Positions 17,711 to 26,274 of a stretch of 64,000 nucleotides of DNA are shown here, piece by piece. The notes beneath the pieces were generated by a model. It made no database searches. It was not told the DNA's origin and saw only the letters and a list, made by a program, of their open reading frames with translations. Within the stretch, counting starts at the first letter, position 1. Each line of letters begins with the position of its first letter. The position numbers were made by a program, and so were the translations under genes. Source of the DNA: Nostoc sp. ATCC 53789. Its GTDB lineage: Bacteria > Cyanobacteriota > Cyanobacteriia > Cyanobacteriales > Nostocaceae. The DNA lies in the NCBI RefSeq assembly GCF_009873495.1, contig NZ_CP046703.1:4878501-4942500 (forward strand), given 5' to 3'.

Positions 17711-18667
17711 CTTCGGTTTCTCGTCTTGTGGATTTAGACTTGGGCAATCTACTCTTGACTAAAAAAGCATTATCTGGATAGTTTTTTAGCCCTTTGTTTT
17801 GATGTTGATAACTAACAAATATGTATTTGGGTATTTGGGCGATCGCTCACGATGTCTAGTACCTAAAACAAACAAATATGATTCATCACATTATGGTTAT
17901 TTTGTACATTACTTAACTCCCATCATTTTTTTAAAGTGTAATTTATAAAACTTTTTTGGTCAGTATAAAACCATCACTTTCCGTCATAGAGAAAACACGG
18001 TTTATGTTGTTCCAAGGGAATCAATACAATCTTCTGCCTCCTGCAATGGCAAACTGCCTGATACCGTGTACAAATAAATTTAAAGAAGTTTCGATGTAGT
18101 ATTCATATCTATAATCTAATGTGGTAGGGATATCGCTAAAAACGCAGAATACCGTGAAACAACATACCCGTGGAACTATCTACAGATGCTTTTAAATCTA
18201 TATCTGAAGATACTGCACCCTTATCTTGACTTTTTTGCAAGTACATAACCACCTAGCTCTTCGCGCAGCGATTAACGATTTGTTTGCTTTGTATAAAATC
18301 AGACATGACGCTGGAATTCTGCCATAAGCGTTTGCAAGCGCTTGCTTGCATTATAACCACATAGGAAACTAGATTTGTATAAGTTTAAAGATGAGTTTAT
18401 CCCTCTTGAGTCGTATTGAATACTGATCTTAGGGAAGAAAAATGTACGGTGCAATGTATGGAGCGATGCCTTGTCTGCGATACGCTGCGCGTAGCTTGCT
18501 TCTGAGTAGGAGTACGCCAACGGCGAGCGATGCCTAAGCTGATTAATTCAGCTCTATTCATCAAAGTTGCAAGTTTCATTGAGTTATCCTAACCAAGAAC
18601 AAAGTGCAATCAATACAGTGTTCTCTAGAGTCCTATTTTTGAGCGGTCTTATCTTCCTACACTTAGG
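17711..18667. other. Long intergenic region without a supported gene
   Basis: About 950 bases between the adaptor start and the end of the next minus-strand gene. It holds AT-rich DNA, one HIP1 site, a GCAAGCGCTTGC palindrome at 18334-18345 and the dispersed repeat at 18463-18535. Open frames here read through that repeat and have no family features. Confidence 0.5.
18463..18535. repeat. GCGATGCC...GCGTAGC dispersed palindromic repeat
   Basis: Begins GCGATGCCTTGTCTGCGATA and ends GGCGAGCGATGCC. It belongs to the same loose family as the sequences at 31026, 33783 and 59303 (GCGATGCC followed by a (C/T)GGCG-containing middle and GCC(A/T)ACGC). Confidence 0.55.
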
Positions 18668-18707
18668 TCATCCAATCGGATGATTCTTAACTCACCCATT
18701 CGGGTGA
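18668..18707. terminator. Two tandem similar mini-hairpins downstream of the glycosyltransferase
   Basis: TCATCC-AATC-GGATGA (18668-18683) and TCACCC-ATTC-GGGTGA (18692-18707) are 24 bases apart, with covarying stem positions. They lie after the stop of the minus-strand glycosyltransferase. A termination or RNA-processing role is a guess; no clear U-run follows. Confidence 0.4.
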
Positions 18708-18763
18708 TTTAATTTATCCTCATCAGGCTTCTGTATATGTGAGCGAGTCATGCTCAATGCCCT

Positions 18764-20053
18764 TCAAGCATCCACAACTGATTCCTTAGAATCCAATTTC
18801 GGCAAGATACCTACAGTTGATTTTCGGTTAGCAAGAATATGAAAAAGCAGCCCTTCATACCGATCAAGTGCTTGCTCCAACGAATAGTTTTCTTCGGCAA
18901 ACTGTCTTCCCGCGTTACCTAACTTCGTACAGAGAGTAGGATTGGCATATAAATCATGCACCGCAGCGGCCATTGCATCGGGCGATTCTGGCTCAACAAT
19001 TATCCCACCACCACTGAGTTTGATCGCTCTAGCAGCAGTTCCAGTTGCAGGAACTGAACCCACAATTGGGCGACCACTTGCCAATAGTAATGGTATTTTT
19101 GAAGGCATATTGAACGAAATTACATTGTGCTTTTGCACAATCAGCCCGACATCAGCTGCTGCTAGCATTTCGGGTAATTTTTCTCTCGGCTGCAATGGTA
19201 GCAGCAAAACATTATCTGCTCCATGTAATAGACAATATTCTTGCAACCTTTGCAATGCTGTTGATTCGCCGACAATGACAAAGACAATTTCTTTAATATG
19301 ACGTAAGCAAACTGCTGCTTCTATTACAGTTTCTAAACCTTGGGTTAGAGCAATGTTGCCCGAATAAAGGACTATAAATTTCCCATCCAGTTGATGACTA
19401 GATATCCAAGAGTTATTCTTTTTTGGTAAAGGGTGGATGAAATTTACATTCACCCAATTAGGAATACAAACGATTTTATTAACAGGTACTCCCTTATTCA
19501 CTAAATTCTCACGAAATCCATCGGCGATAACACTAATAGTATGTGCAGTTCGATAGGCAAATTTTTCTAAAGCTGCAAGAGTTCGAATCATCCACTTGTT
19601 TTTCAGTAGCCCGATACGCACAGCAGCTTCTGGTAATATATCTTGCACATTTAGAACTATTGGGCAGTTGTATAGCCAACCAAATATTGTTGCTGGTAGA
19701 ATACCTAACAAAGGCGGTACTGTTAAAATCATTACATCTGGACGTTCACCTCTAAAGGCTTGAGGTAAGCTTGTGAAAATAAAGCTTAACTCCAGCAAGA
19801 GACGATCTAAAAGGTTAGGTTTAGACTTAATTCTGATGTAGCTTCGCTGAATTGTGACACCATTTTTTTGTTCATTAATGTACCATTGATCCCGATAACC
19901 ATCGTAAATTTCGCGCTCAGGATAGTTGGGCATTCCAGTAATCACCCGCACTTCATGACCTCGATTTACTAGTCCTTCTGCCAATTCAGTCATTAAGGGA
20001 GCAATTCCAATCGGCTCTGGATGATAGTTGTAGGAATATATCAGAATGTGCAT
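18764..20053 (-). CDS. GT4-family glycosyltransferase (WcaI/WbuB-like)
   Basis: A 429-residue sugar transferase with a GT-B fold. The N-terminal half starts MHILIYSYNYHPEPIGIAPL and contains TGMPNYPEREIYDGYR, typical of WcaI/WbuB-type enzymes acting in colanic-acid-like or O-antigen synthesis. The C-terminal half has the nucleotide-sugar site: GKFIVLYSGNIALTQGLETV, EMLAAADVGLIVQ, and the acid-rich loop SFNMPSKIPLLLASGRPIVG. It probably adds a sugar to a lipid-linked precursor of exopolysaccharide at the cytosolic face of the membrane; donor and acceptor cannot be read from sequence. No other polysaccharide genes adjoin it. Confidence 0.9.
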   Translation of the reverse strand: MHILIYSYNYHPEPIGIAPLMTELAEGLVNRGHEVRVITGMPNYPEREIYDGYRDQWYINEQKNGVTIQRSYIRIKSKPNLLDRLLLELSFIFTSLPQAFRGERPDVMILTVPPLLGILPATIFGWLYNCPIVLNVQDILPEAAVRIGLLKNKWMIRTLAALEKFAYRTAHTISVIADGFRENLVNKGVPVNKIVCIPNWVNVNFIHPLPKKNNSWISSHQLDGKFIVLYSGNIALTQGLETVIEAAVCLRHIKEIVFVIVGESTALQRLQEYCLLHGADNVLLLPLQPREKLPEMLAAADVGLIVQKHNVISFNMPSKIPLLLASGRPIVGSVPATGTAARAIKLSGGGIIVEPESPDAMAAAVHDLYANPTLCTKLGNAGRQFAEENYSLEQALDRYEGLLFHILANRKSTVGILPKLDSKESVVDA

Positions 20054-20611
20054 GAGCTATTTATAAATTTGGTAAATACAGCCGGAGATAATCGGATTTA
20101 TTGCTAACTTCAATAGAGGCTGCAACTTTTATTATTTAATTTAGTTTGTGATGAGATTATGATTTTTCTAAATCACAATTGCGATAAGCACTGCTGAGAA
20201 ATTTTCTAGGTGGATTTTAACAGTTAGTAGCGAACAATTATCAGTTTTTCTGGTTGGATAAAGTTTCCCAATCGTATATTTAAAAGTTACGCGTGTTAAC
20301 TAATAAACTTTAATTGTTCACTTATTTAAATTCCTTCCTATATATATGATTAGTTGTTCAGTTATTTAAAAGTGAATAGAGTTGTTAAATTTACACTGAG
20401 GGGATTGTAGCATGAGACTTAATATCATGCATATAACCTGCATTCCGCCTTGTGAACTGGCACATGAAGTATTTTTAACCAAGTAAACAATATTGCATTA
20501 ATGGGTGAGAGTCCAGTTTTTTTAGTGGCTCAAAGGCACTAAATTTTTAACATTAGTGTGTTTAGTAGCTTCGTATTTAAAACTGTAACTGAAAAAAACT
20601 CCAATGTATCG
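20054..20611. other. AT-rich intergenic region with a short direct repeat
   Basis: About 560 bases. TTGTTCACTTATTTAAA at 20314 recurs as TTGTTCAGTTATTTAAA at 20354, 40 bases later. No gene or RNA recognised. The promoter of the glycosyltransferase must lie at its left end. Confidence 0.4.
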
Positions 20612-20728
20612 CAATTGACATCAACAGCTTGATTCGGGTTGTTACCTGTAGCGGGCTACACTGACGCAATACTAAAAAGTTGCACTGATTGCTATAGTCA
20701 GGACGATTTTAGCGAAAATACTTCTGAT
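20612..20728 (-). pseudogene. Decayed 5' end of a PEP-CTERM gene paralogue
   Basis: Read on the minus strand, this stretch encodes RSIFAKIVLTIAISATF followed by stop codons. It aligns codon by codon with the start of the intact neighbour (RNIFAKIAATTATSAVL, 21472 downward), and the nucleotide match continues to the equivalent of the AQAIDFN region (GGGTTGTTA words in both). The start codon position reads ATC instead of GTG. Nothing recognisable of the rest of the gene remains. It looks like a relic of a tandem duplication. Confidence 0.6.
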
Positions 20729-20733
20729 TATAA

Positions 20734-20771
20734 TCGCTCGAATACTTGTTTTCATAAGTATTCGAGCGATC
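20734..20771. repeat. Perfect 15-base inverted repeat with HIP1-like edge
   Basis: ATCGCTCGAATACTT (20734-20748) and its exact reverse complement (20757-20771) enclose an 8-base loop. It sits just before the start of the decayed PEP-CTERM copy and overlaps a GCGATCGC word. Terminator or palindromic repeat. Confidence 0.6.
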
Positions 20772-20857
20772 GCCAACCGATAAGGCTGGATGATAAACTC
20801 ACCAGTTCACTGAACTATTGGAGCTAAAATAGAGATTCATTAAACTAAACTTGGCAA

Positions 20858-20892
20858 CCTCTAACTAGAAAGCCTTACTTTCTAGCAAGAGG
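20858..20892 (-). terminator. Hairpin over the stop codon of the PEP-CTERM gene
   Basis: CCTCTAACTAGAAAG and CTTTCTAGCAAGAGG pair except for two central positions, with loop CCTTA. The stem includes the TAG stop. No strong U-run follows. Confidence 0.45.
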
Positions 20893-21472
20893 CTTGCTTT
20901 TTCTTCAGAGTTGAGCCTACACCCAAGGCCCCAAATGCCAGAAAACCCAACAGAGAAGCAGGTTCAGGAACTTTGGATACCTGAATAGAACCAGAATTTT
21001 CATCTAGTGTTATTGATGTGCCTTGTTGATCGACATCCTGACGTAATGCCAAAGATTCGCTAACGGTTCCAGTAAAGAAGTATTCTCCAATGACACCTGT
21101 TCCTCCTCCTATATTCAGAGGGCCAAACAATTTCTGAGTAGCAGTATCAAAGTTGAAAGCGAAGAAATCAGATTGTGATACCCCAGAAGTAACGGTGTTA
21201 TAAGTTCCCAGAGGATTATTAGATGGGTCTAAGAAAGAGACAGTCAAGGATTGTAAAAAATTGGTGGCTCCACTACCACTTTCTGAAATAATTGTCGGTG
21301 CTGTAGTCTCGTCGTAGCTGAATGAACCGACTGCGGAATAACCAGCATCTCCTAGCCAGTTAAAGTTGAAATCAATAGCTTGAGCAGGGTTGTTAGCACC
21401 AGCAGCGATCGCAACACTAAGTACAGCACTGGTTGCTGTGGTAGCAGCGATTTTGGCAAAAATGTTTCTCAC
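20882..21472 (-). CDS. PEP-CTERM sorting domain protein, secreted
   Basis: A 196-residue exported protein. An N-terminal signal peptide ends near AGANNPAQA. The middle is a beta-rich, Ser/Thr/Gly-rich domain without a family I recognise. The C-terminus is a textbook PEP-CTERM signal: VPEPASLLGFLAFGALGVG (membrane-like stretch) followed by a basic tail LKKK. Such proteins are sorted and cleaved by an exosortase and often go to the cell surface or extracellular matrix. The start is GTG with GGAG eight bases upstream; no ATG fits. The remnant of a paralogue lies just downstream at 20612-20728. Confidence 0.9.
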   Translation of the reverse strand: MRNIFAKIAATTATSAVLSVAIAAGANNPAQAIDFNFNWLGDAGYSAVGSFSYDETTAPTIISESGSGATNFLQSLTVSFLDPSNNPLGTYNTVTSGVSQSDFFAFNFDTATQKLFGPLNIGGGTGVIGEYFFTGTVSESLALRQDVDQQGTSITLDENSGSIQVSKVPEPASLLGFLAFGALGVGSTLKKKQASC

Positions 21473-21498
21473 TGTTATATCTCCAAGATTTATTTACA

Positions 21499-21520
21499 TG
21501 ATGCAAATATCAGTGCATCA
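21499..21520. promoter_or_regulatory. Inverted repeat upstream of the PEP-CTERM gene
   Basis: TGATGCA (21499-21505) and TGCATCA (21514-21520) flank an 8-base centre, 27 bases before the GTG start. A regulator site is possible; no known family is implied. Confidence 0.3.
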
Positions 21521-21773
21521 AACAACACTAACTTTACGATAGAAATAAATATAAGTAAATACTACATGGCAGACTGAGGCAAATATGACAACTAGATGAA
21601 GAAAAACACTTATTTTTTAAAGTTTTCGAGAAGATATCAAGTCTATTTAACAAACCTAAACTCAAATTTATCTATTTTGATGTATGTAGCAAGGGTTATT
21701 ACCTAAAAATCACGAGCGATCGCCTGAGAATAACTGATAAAGTTGAGCTACGCAAAGTTGAAAACAGTGACCT

Positions 21774-23927
21774 ATGCCTGCGTTTCTATTAGAAGTTGGT
21801 ACAGAAGAATTACCTGCAAGCTTTCTCAGTGATGCCTTAATACAGTGGCGAGAACGCATTCCCAAAAGTTTGGAAGCAAACAGCCTTCAGGGTGAAAGTG
21901 TCCAAGTGTACGGTACTCCCCGGCGTTTAGCGGTATTGATTAAAGGTCTACCATCCCAGCAAGCAGACCGAGAAGAAGAAATTAAAGGGCCTCCCGCCCA
22001 AGCTGCCTTTAAAGATGGTCAGCCAACAGCAGCAGCATTAGGCTTTGCTAAAAAGCAAGGTGTGGAACTAGATGCACTCTTCCTTCGCCCCACTGACAAA
22101 GGGGAATTTGTTTTTGTACAAAAAAGAATTCCTGGTCGTCCTGTGGCGGAAATTTTGACAGAACTTGTTTCCCAATGGATTTGGGGTTTAGAAGGTAAGC
22201 GATTGATGCGTTGGGGAGATGGGGATGGGAGGTTTTCTCGACCAATTCGCTGGCTGGTAGCTTTGTTAGATGAGACGGTGCTACCGTTGGAATTGGTGAA
22301 TGGTTCTAAAACGATTCAGAGCGATCGCATTTCTCAAGGTCATCGCGTCTTACATCCTGAACCTGTAACAATCGCCCAAGCGACTGATTACGTTACCGCC
22401 CTCAAATCTGCTTATGTCACCGTTGACCCCGAAGAACGGGAAAACCTAATCAAAGAGCAAGTTAAGGCAGTAGCAGAAAGTTTAAGCGGGTATACAGTCA
22501 TTTACCCCGATTTGTTAGCAGAAGTAACCAACCTTGTAGAATATCCTTCTACAGTTGTTGGTAAATTTGAACCAGAATTTTTGGAATTACCAACTGAAGT
22601 AATTACGGAAGTTATGGTAACTCATCAACGTTATTTCCCTGTATTCAAACCAGGTAGTTCTGAGCAAGAATTATTGCCTAATTTCATTACCATTTCTAAC
22701 GGCGATCCCAAAAAATCAGATATTGTTGCCGTCGGAAATGAAAGGGTAATTCGTGCCAGATTAGCTGATGGCAGATTTTTCTACGAAGCTGATTTAACTA
22801 AGCCTTTAGAAAGCTTTTTACCTCAGTTAGAAAAAGTCACCTTCCAAGAAGAATTGGGTTCGGTGCGTACCAAGATAGATAGAGTGGTCAAGATTGCCGA
22901 GCAAATTACCACCCAATTAAAATTAGCTGAAAATCAAAGCCAAAAAATCCAACGTGCTGCTTTATTGTGTAAAGCAGATTTGGTAACTCAAATGGTGTAT
23001 GAATTCCCGGAATTGCAAGGCATTATGGGAGAAAAATATGCCTTAGCTAGTGGTGAAGATGCCGAAGTAGCAAAGGCAATTTATCAACATTATTTGCCAA
23101 CGGGAGCCGGTGACAATTTACCCGAAACACTCACAGGTCAAATTGTCGGTTTGGCTGATAGATTAGATACCTTGGTAAGTATATTTGGTTTAGGCTTAAT
23201 TCCCTCTGGTTCCTCCGATCCCTTCGCTTTGCGTCGGGCTGCTAATGCTGTAGTTAAAATTACTTGGTTTTATAATTTGCCAATAAATTTAGATGATTTA
23301 TTGGCGCAAATATCAACAGATTTTGCCGCGAAATATCAAAAAGATCAGGCATCATTAACCACAGCATTACAAGAGTTTTTCTTACAACGTATCCGCACCT
23401 TATTACAAGAAGAAAAACAGATTGATTACGATTTAGTAAATGCAGTTTTAGGAGAAAATGACCCAGAATACACAGAACGGACATTAAAGGATTTATTGGA
23501 TGTCCGCGATCGCGCCTTGTACTTACAACAAATCCGTAACGACAGTACTCTAGATAACATCTACGAAACCGTTAACCGTTCCACACGATTAGCCGCCCAA
23601 GGTGATTTGGATACAAAACAGCTAGAACCGACAACCGTAGTTCGTCCAGAATTATTCCAAAAACCCTCTGAGACAGCCTTGTATAATGCTTTGATCGAAT
23701 CAGTACCACAAACTCAAACAGCACAGCAGACACGAAATTATCAACTGTTAGTAGCAGCACTAGGAAAAATTGCTCCGACAGTTAGTAGCTTCTTTGATGG
23801 GCCAGATAGCGTTTTAGTTATGGACTCCGATCCAGAAATTAAGCGTAATCGATTACACCTACTGGGATTGGTTCGCAATCATGCTCGTGTTTTAGCTGAC
23901 TTTGGTGCGATCGTCAAAAATCTGTAG
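21774..23927 (+). CDS. glyS: Glycyl-tRNA synthetase beta subunit
   Basis: A 717-residue beta chain of the bacterial alpha2-beta2 glycyl-tRNA synthetase, which helps charge tRNA-Gly. The start MPAFLLEVGTEELPASFL is the family hallmark. GTPRRLAVL, KRLMRWGDGDGRFSRPIRW, EVMVTHQRYFPVF and SNGDPKK follow. A C-terminal anticodon-binding region contains SDPFALRRAANAVVKI and AVLGENDPEYTERTLKDLLDVRDRA. The catalytic alpha subunit (glyQ) is not in the window; in cyanobacteria the two genes are often apart. Length and motifs are normal. Confidence 0.98.
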   Translation: MPAFLLEVGTEELPASFLSDALIQWRERIPKSLEANSLQGESVQVYGTPRRLAVLIKGLPSQQADREEEIKGPPAQAAFKDGQPTAAALGFAKKQGVELDALFLRPTDKGEFVFVQKRIPGRPVAEILTELVSQWIWGLEGKRLMRWGDGDGRFSRPIRWLVALLDETVLPLELVNGSKTIQSDRISQGHRVLHPEPVTIAQATDYVTALKSAYVTVDPEERENLIKEQVKAVAESLSGYTVIYPDLLAEVTNLVEYPSTVVGKFEPEFLELPTEVITEVMVTHQRYFPVFKPGSSEQELLPNFITISNGDPKKSDIVAVGNERVIRARLADGRFFYEADLTKPLESFLPQLEKVTFQEELGSVRTKIDRVVKIAEQITTQLKLAENQSQKIQRAALLCKADLVTQMVYEFPELQGIMGEKYALASGEDAEVAKAIYQHYLPTGAGDNLPETLTGQIVGLADRLDTLVSIFGLGLIPSGSSDPFALRRAANAVVKITWFYNLPINLDDLLAQISTDFAAKYQKDQASLTTALQEFFLQRIRTLLQEEKQIDYDLVNAVLGENDPEYTERTLKDLLDVRDRALYLQQIRNDSTLDNIYETVNRSTRLAAQGDLDTKQLEPTTVVRPELFQKPSETALYNALIESVPQTQTAQQTRNYQLLVAALGKIAPTVSSFFDGPDSVLVMDSDPEIKRNRLHLLGLVRNHARVLADFGAIVKNL

Positions 23928-24011
23928 CGTAAGTCAACAAAAAGTTGTGTAATTTTTGCCAATAAACGCTACTATAGGGAGTGCTTAACCAGGGACACTC
24001 TGCTGCAATCT

Positions 24012-25487
24012 ATGTCCAAAGCTCATGTTATTGGATTGGGAAAGTCCGGTGTTGCTGCGGCGAGATTGTTGAAACGGGAAGGTTGGGAGGTAGAGCTGAG
24101 TGATGGCAACACCTCCAAAACCCTCCTACAACAACAACAAGAACTCGCTGCCGAGCAAATAACCGTTAAACTAGGTCAATCCCTAGAATTAAATGGTGAT
24201 AATTTACCCCAATTAATAGTTGTTAGTCCTGGCGTGCCTTGGGATATTCCCATATTAATTAAGGCACGCCAATTAGGTATTGAAACCATTGGGGAAATGG
24301 AACTCGCTTGGCGAAATTTGCGATCGCTACCTTGGGTAGGAATTACAGGTACTAACGGTAAAACTACTACCACAGCTTTAATTGCTGCCATTTTTCAAGC
24401 AGCAGAATTAGACGCGCCCGCCTGCGGTAACATTGGCTACGCCGCTTGTGAAGTTGCCCTATCTGATAGGGGACAGGGGACAGAGGATAGGGGACAGAGG
24501 GATAAGGAAAGAGGTAGGGAAACTCCAATCCAAAATCATATTGATTGGGTGATTGCGGAAGTTAGCAGCTATCAAATAGAATCTTCCAGTTCTCTTGCAC
24601 CCCGGATCGGTGTTTGGACGACTTTCACACCGGATCATCTTAGTCGCCATAAGACTTTAGAGAACTATTACAATATCAAAGCAAAGCTGTTGCGTCAGTC
24701 AGAATTGCAAGTGTTCAATGGCGATGATGCCTACTTGAGCCAACAAGGTTTAAGTGCTTGGCCTAATGCTTATTGGACAAGTGTTAGAGGAAAAGATTTC
24801 CTGATTAGCGAAAAAGGCTTTTACATCGAGGACGGCTGGGTTGTGGAAAAATTGACTGCTACCTCTGCACCAGAACCGATTGTGAAAGTATCGACTTTGC
24901 GGATGGTGGGAGAACATAACCAGCAAAATCTCTTGATGGCAGTAGCAACAGCACGATTAGCGGGAATTAATCGTGATGCGATCGCACTTGCGATTCAGGA
25001 ATTCCCTGGCGTTCCTCATCGTTTGGAGCATATCTGCACTTGGGAAGGTATTGATTTCATCAACGACAGCAAAGCCACTAACTACGATGCGGCCGAAGTT
25101 GGTTTAGCATCAGTGAAAAGTCCAGCGATTTTAATTGCTGGTGGAGAAGCCAAAGCAGGTGATGATACTGGCTGGCTAGCACAAATCCAAACTAAAGCTG
25201 CTGCTGTGTTATTGATTGGCTCTGCTGCACCCGCATTTGCCCAACGCCTTCAAGAAGTGGGGTATTATTCTTACCACATTGTCGAAACTATGGAAAGGGC
25301 AATCCCCAGATCGGCGGAATTAGCCAAGGAGTATGAAGCGCCTGTGGTGTTACTATCTCCAGCTTGCGCGAGTTTCGATCAGTACCCGAATTTTGAGGTG
25401 CGCGGCGATGATTTCCGTCAGTTGTGCCTTGCTTGGGCGGGAGGAGCAAGGCTTCAATACAAATCGATTCTTTCGTCTTCCCTATAA
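24012..25487 (+). CDS. murD: UDP-N-acetylmuramoylalanine--D-glutamate ligase, with repeat-encoded insertion
   Basis: Cytosolic peptidoglycan enzyme that adds D-glutamate to UDP-MurNAc-L-Ala using ATP; 491 residues. The N-terminus carries the dinucleotide-like fold (VIGLGKSGVAAARLL), then the ATP loop GITGTNGKTTTT (about 115), the central EVSSYQIESS and TPDHLSRH segments, NDSKATNYDAAEVGL, and the C-terminal LLSPACASFDQYPNFEVRG. Odd: between CEVALSDR and HIDWVIAEVSSYQ there are about 22 extra residues (GQGTEDRGQRDKERGRET, about 152-175), encoded by GGGGACAG-type repeats. The enzyme must still work if it is the only murD, so the insertion presumably sits in a surface loop. The stop codon lies within a long hairpin. 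Confidence 0.97.
   Translation: MSKAHVIGLGKSGVAAARLLKREGWEVELSDGNTSKTLLQQQQELAAEQITVKLGQSLELNGDNLPQLIVVSPGVPWDIPILIKARQLGIETIGEMELAWRNLRSLPWVGITGTNGKTTTTALIAAIFQAAELDAPACGNIGYAACEVALSDRGQGTEDRGQRDKERGRETPIQNHIDWVIAEVSSYQIESSSSLAPRIGVWTTFTPDHLSRHKTLENYYNIKAKLLRQSELQVFNGDDAYLSQQGLSAWPNAYWTSVRGKDFLISEKGFYIEDGWVVEKLTATSAPEPIVKVSTLRMVGEHNQQNLLMAVATARLAGINRDAIALAIQEFPGVPHRLEHICTWEGIDFINDSKATNYDAAEVGLASVKSPAILIAGGEAKAGDDTGWLAQIQTKAAAVLLIGSAAPAFAQRLQEVGYYSYHIVETMERAIPRSAELAKEYEAPVVLLSPACASFDQYPNFEVRGDDFRQLCLAWAGGARLQYKSILSSSL
24466..24524. repeat. Purine-rich GGGGACAG-type repeat inside murD
   Basis: GATAGGGGACAGGGGACAG, GATAGGGGACAGAGG and GATAAGG words in tandem, in frame with murD. They match the purine-rich repeat class of the intergenic DNA. 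Confidence 0.8.
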
Positions 25488-25530
25488 TTAATTCACTGTG
25501 TGGCTTGCAGTTACACAGTGAATTAATTAT
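25484..25530. terminator. Perfect 18-base-pair hairpin at the end of murD
   Basis: ATAATTAATTCACTGTGT (25484-25501) pairs exactly with 25513-25530 around an 11-base loop. The murD stop codon is inside the left arm. The AT-rich 3' half makes it plausible as a terminator for murD (plus) and perhaps hicAB (minus). Confidence 0.7.
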
Positions 25531-25621
25531 GTAATCTAAAAGTGCGGTGCGATCGCATTATCAAAGAGACTTAAAATATTCTAGAAGCATTGTTTGGAGC
25601 TACTTTAGTGGTTTTCTATAA

Positions 25622-25846
25622 TTATGTTTTGCTGTAGTTTGCAACTTCAACCTCATGAGCAATGCTTGTAGGTTTAGGAATAGGTAAACCATCTTCTAGC
25701 ATTCCTTCTATATGAAATTCAATCGCTTCTGCAATCATCTGCTTGACTTCTTCTAAAGTTTCACCCACAGCTACACAACCTGGTAAATCAGGGATATAAG
25801 CGCCATAGCTAGTTTCTCCCTTTTCAATCACAACTGTATAACGCAT
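25622..25846 (-). CDS. hicB: HicB-family antitoxin
   Basis: A 74-residue antitoxin of the HicAB type II toxin-antitoxin system. It has the HicB partial RNase-H-like fold: YTVVIEKGETSYGAYIPDLP, GCVAVGETLEEVKQMIAEAI, EFHIEGMLEDG and PIPKPTS. There is no added DNA-binding tail, so this is the short form. It lies downstream of hicA and its ATG overlaps the hicA stop as TAATG, with GGAGG just upstream, giving translational coupling. The pair probably forms a complex that represses its own promoter and neutralises the toxin. Confidence 0.92.
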   Translation of the reverse strand: MRYTVVIEKGETSYGAYIPDLPGCVAVGETLEEVKQMIAEAIEFHIEGMLEDGLPIPKPTSIAHEVEVANYSKT

Positions 25847-26037
25847 TAATATTCCTCCAATTGAGCTTGTCTCCAGATATTTTTAAGAGTACCAATTGGC
25901 ACATCCACATTTGGTTTACCAGACACTGTTACAGTACTAGGTTTATCTGGATGTTTGAACTGTCGATGACTACCTTTAGTTCTAGCAAGATACCAACCAT
26001 CAGCTTCTAGTCGTTTGATAACTTCGCGTACTTTCAT
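25846..26037 (-). CDS. hicA: HicA-family mRNA interferase toxin
   Basis: A 63-residue toxin with a double-stranded-RNA-binding-like fold that cleaves mRNA. The family signature is complete: VREVIKRLEADGWYLARTKG, SHRQFKHP with the catalytic histidine, KPSTVTVSGKPNVDVPIGTL and IWRQAQLEE. It precedes hicB and overlaps it by one base. The toxin-first order is typical of hicAB. Both look intact. Confidence 0.93.
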   Translation of the reverse strand: MKVREVIKRLEADGWYLARTKGSHRQFKHPDKPSTVTVSGKPNVDVPIGTLKNIWRQAQLEEY

Positions 26038-26109
26038 GCTAACGCTTATCTGTATAGGTGAAATTTATATTACAGATAGAGTGTCTTATTGAGAAAGAAA
26101 AGTAAACGA

Positions 26110-26144
26110 CATTGTGTCGTAATTTCTGTCCGTCATTTTGTCGT
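26110..26144. repeat. Short direct repeat CATT(G/T)TGTCGT
   Basis: CATTGTGTCGT at 26110-26120 and CATTTTGTCGT at 26134-26144, in the gap before argS. Tn7-like transposon ends in cyanobacteria contain similar TGTCGT words, but two copies are weak evidence. Confidence 0.3.
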
Positions 26145-26274
26145 GGGTTTTGGCATTGGTAAGTAGATGGACAAAAATATTTCTCATGAATCGAGTGGCT
26201 CAAAATGAAATGCTAAAGTTAATAATCAAGCTTTTCCAGAGCTACATTCTCTCTCTCCCAGATAAAATTTATAT

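Noticed and set aside
18299..18579. Two short minus-strand frames after the RND adaptor
   Set aside because: They read through the dispersed GCGATGCC repeat and show no protein-like pattern or ribosome binding site.
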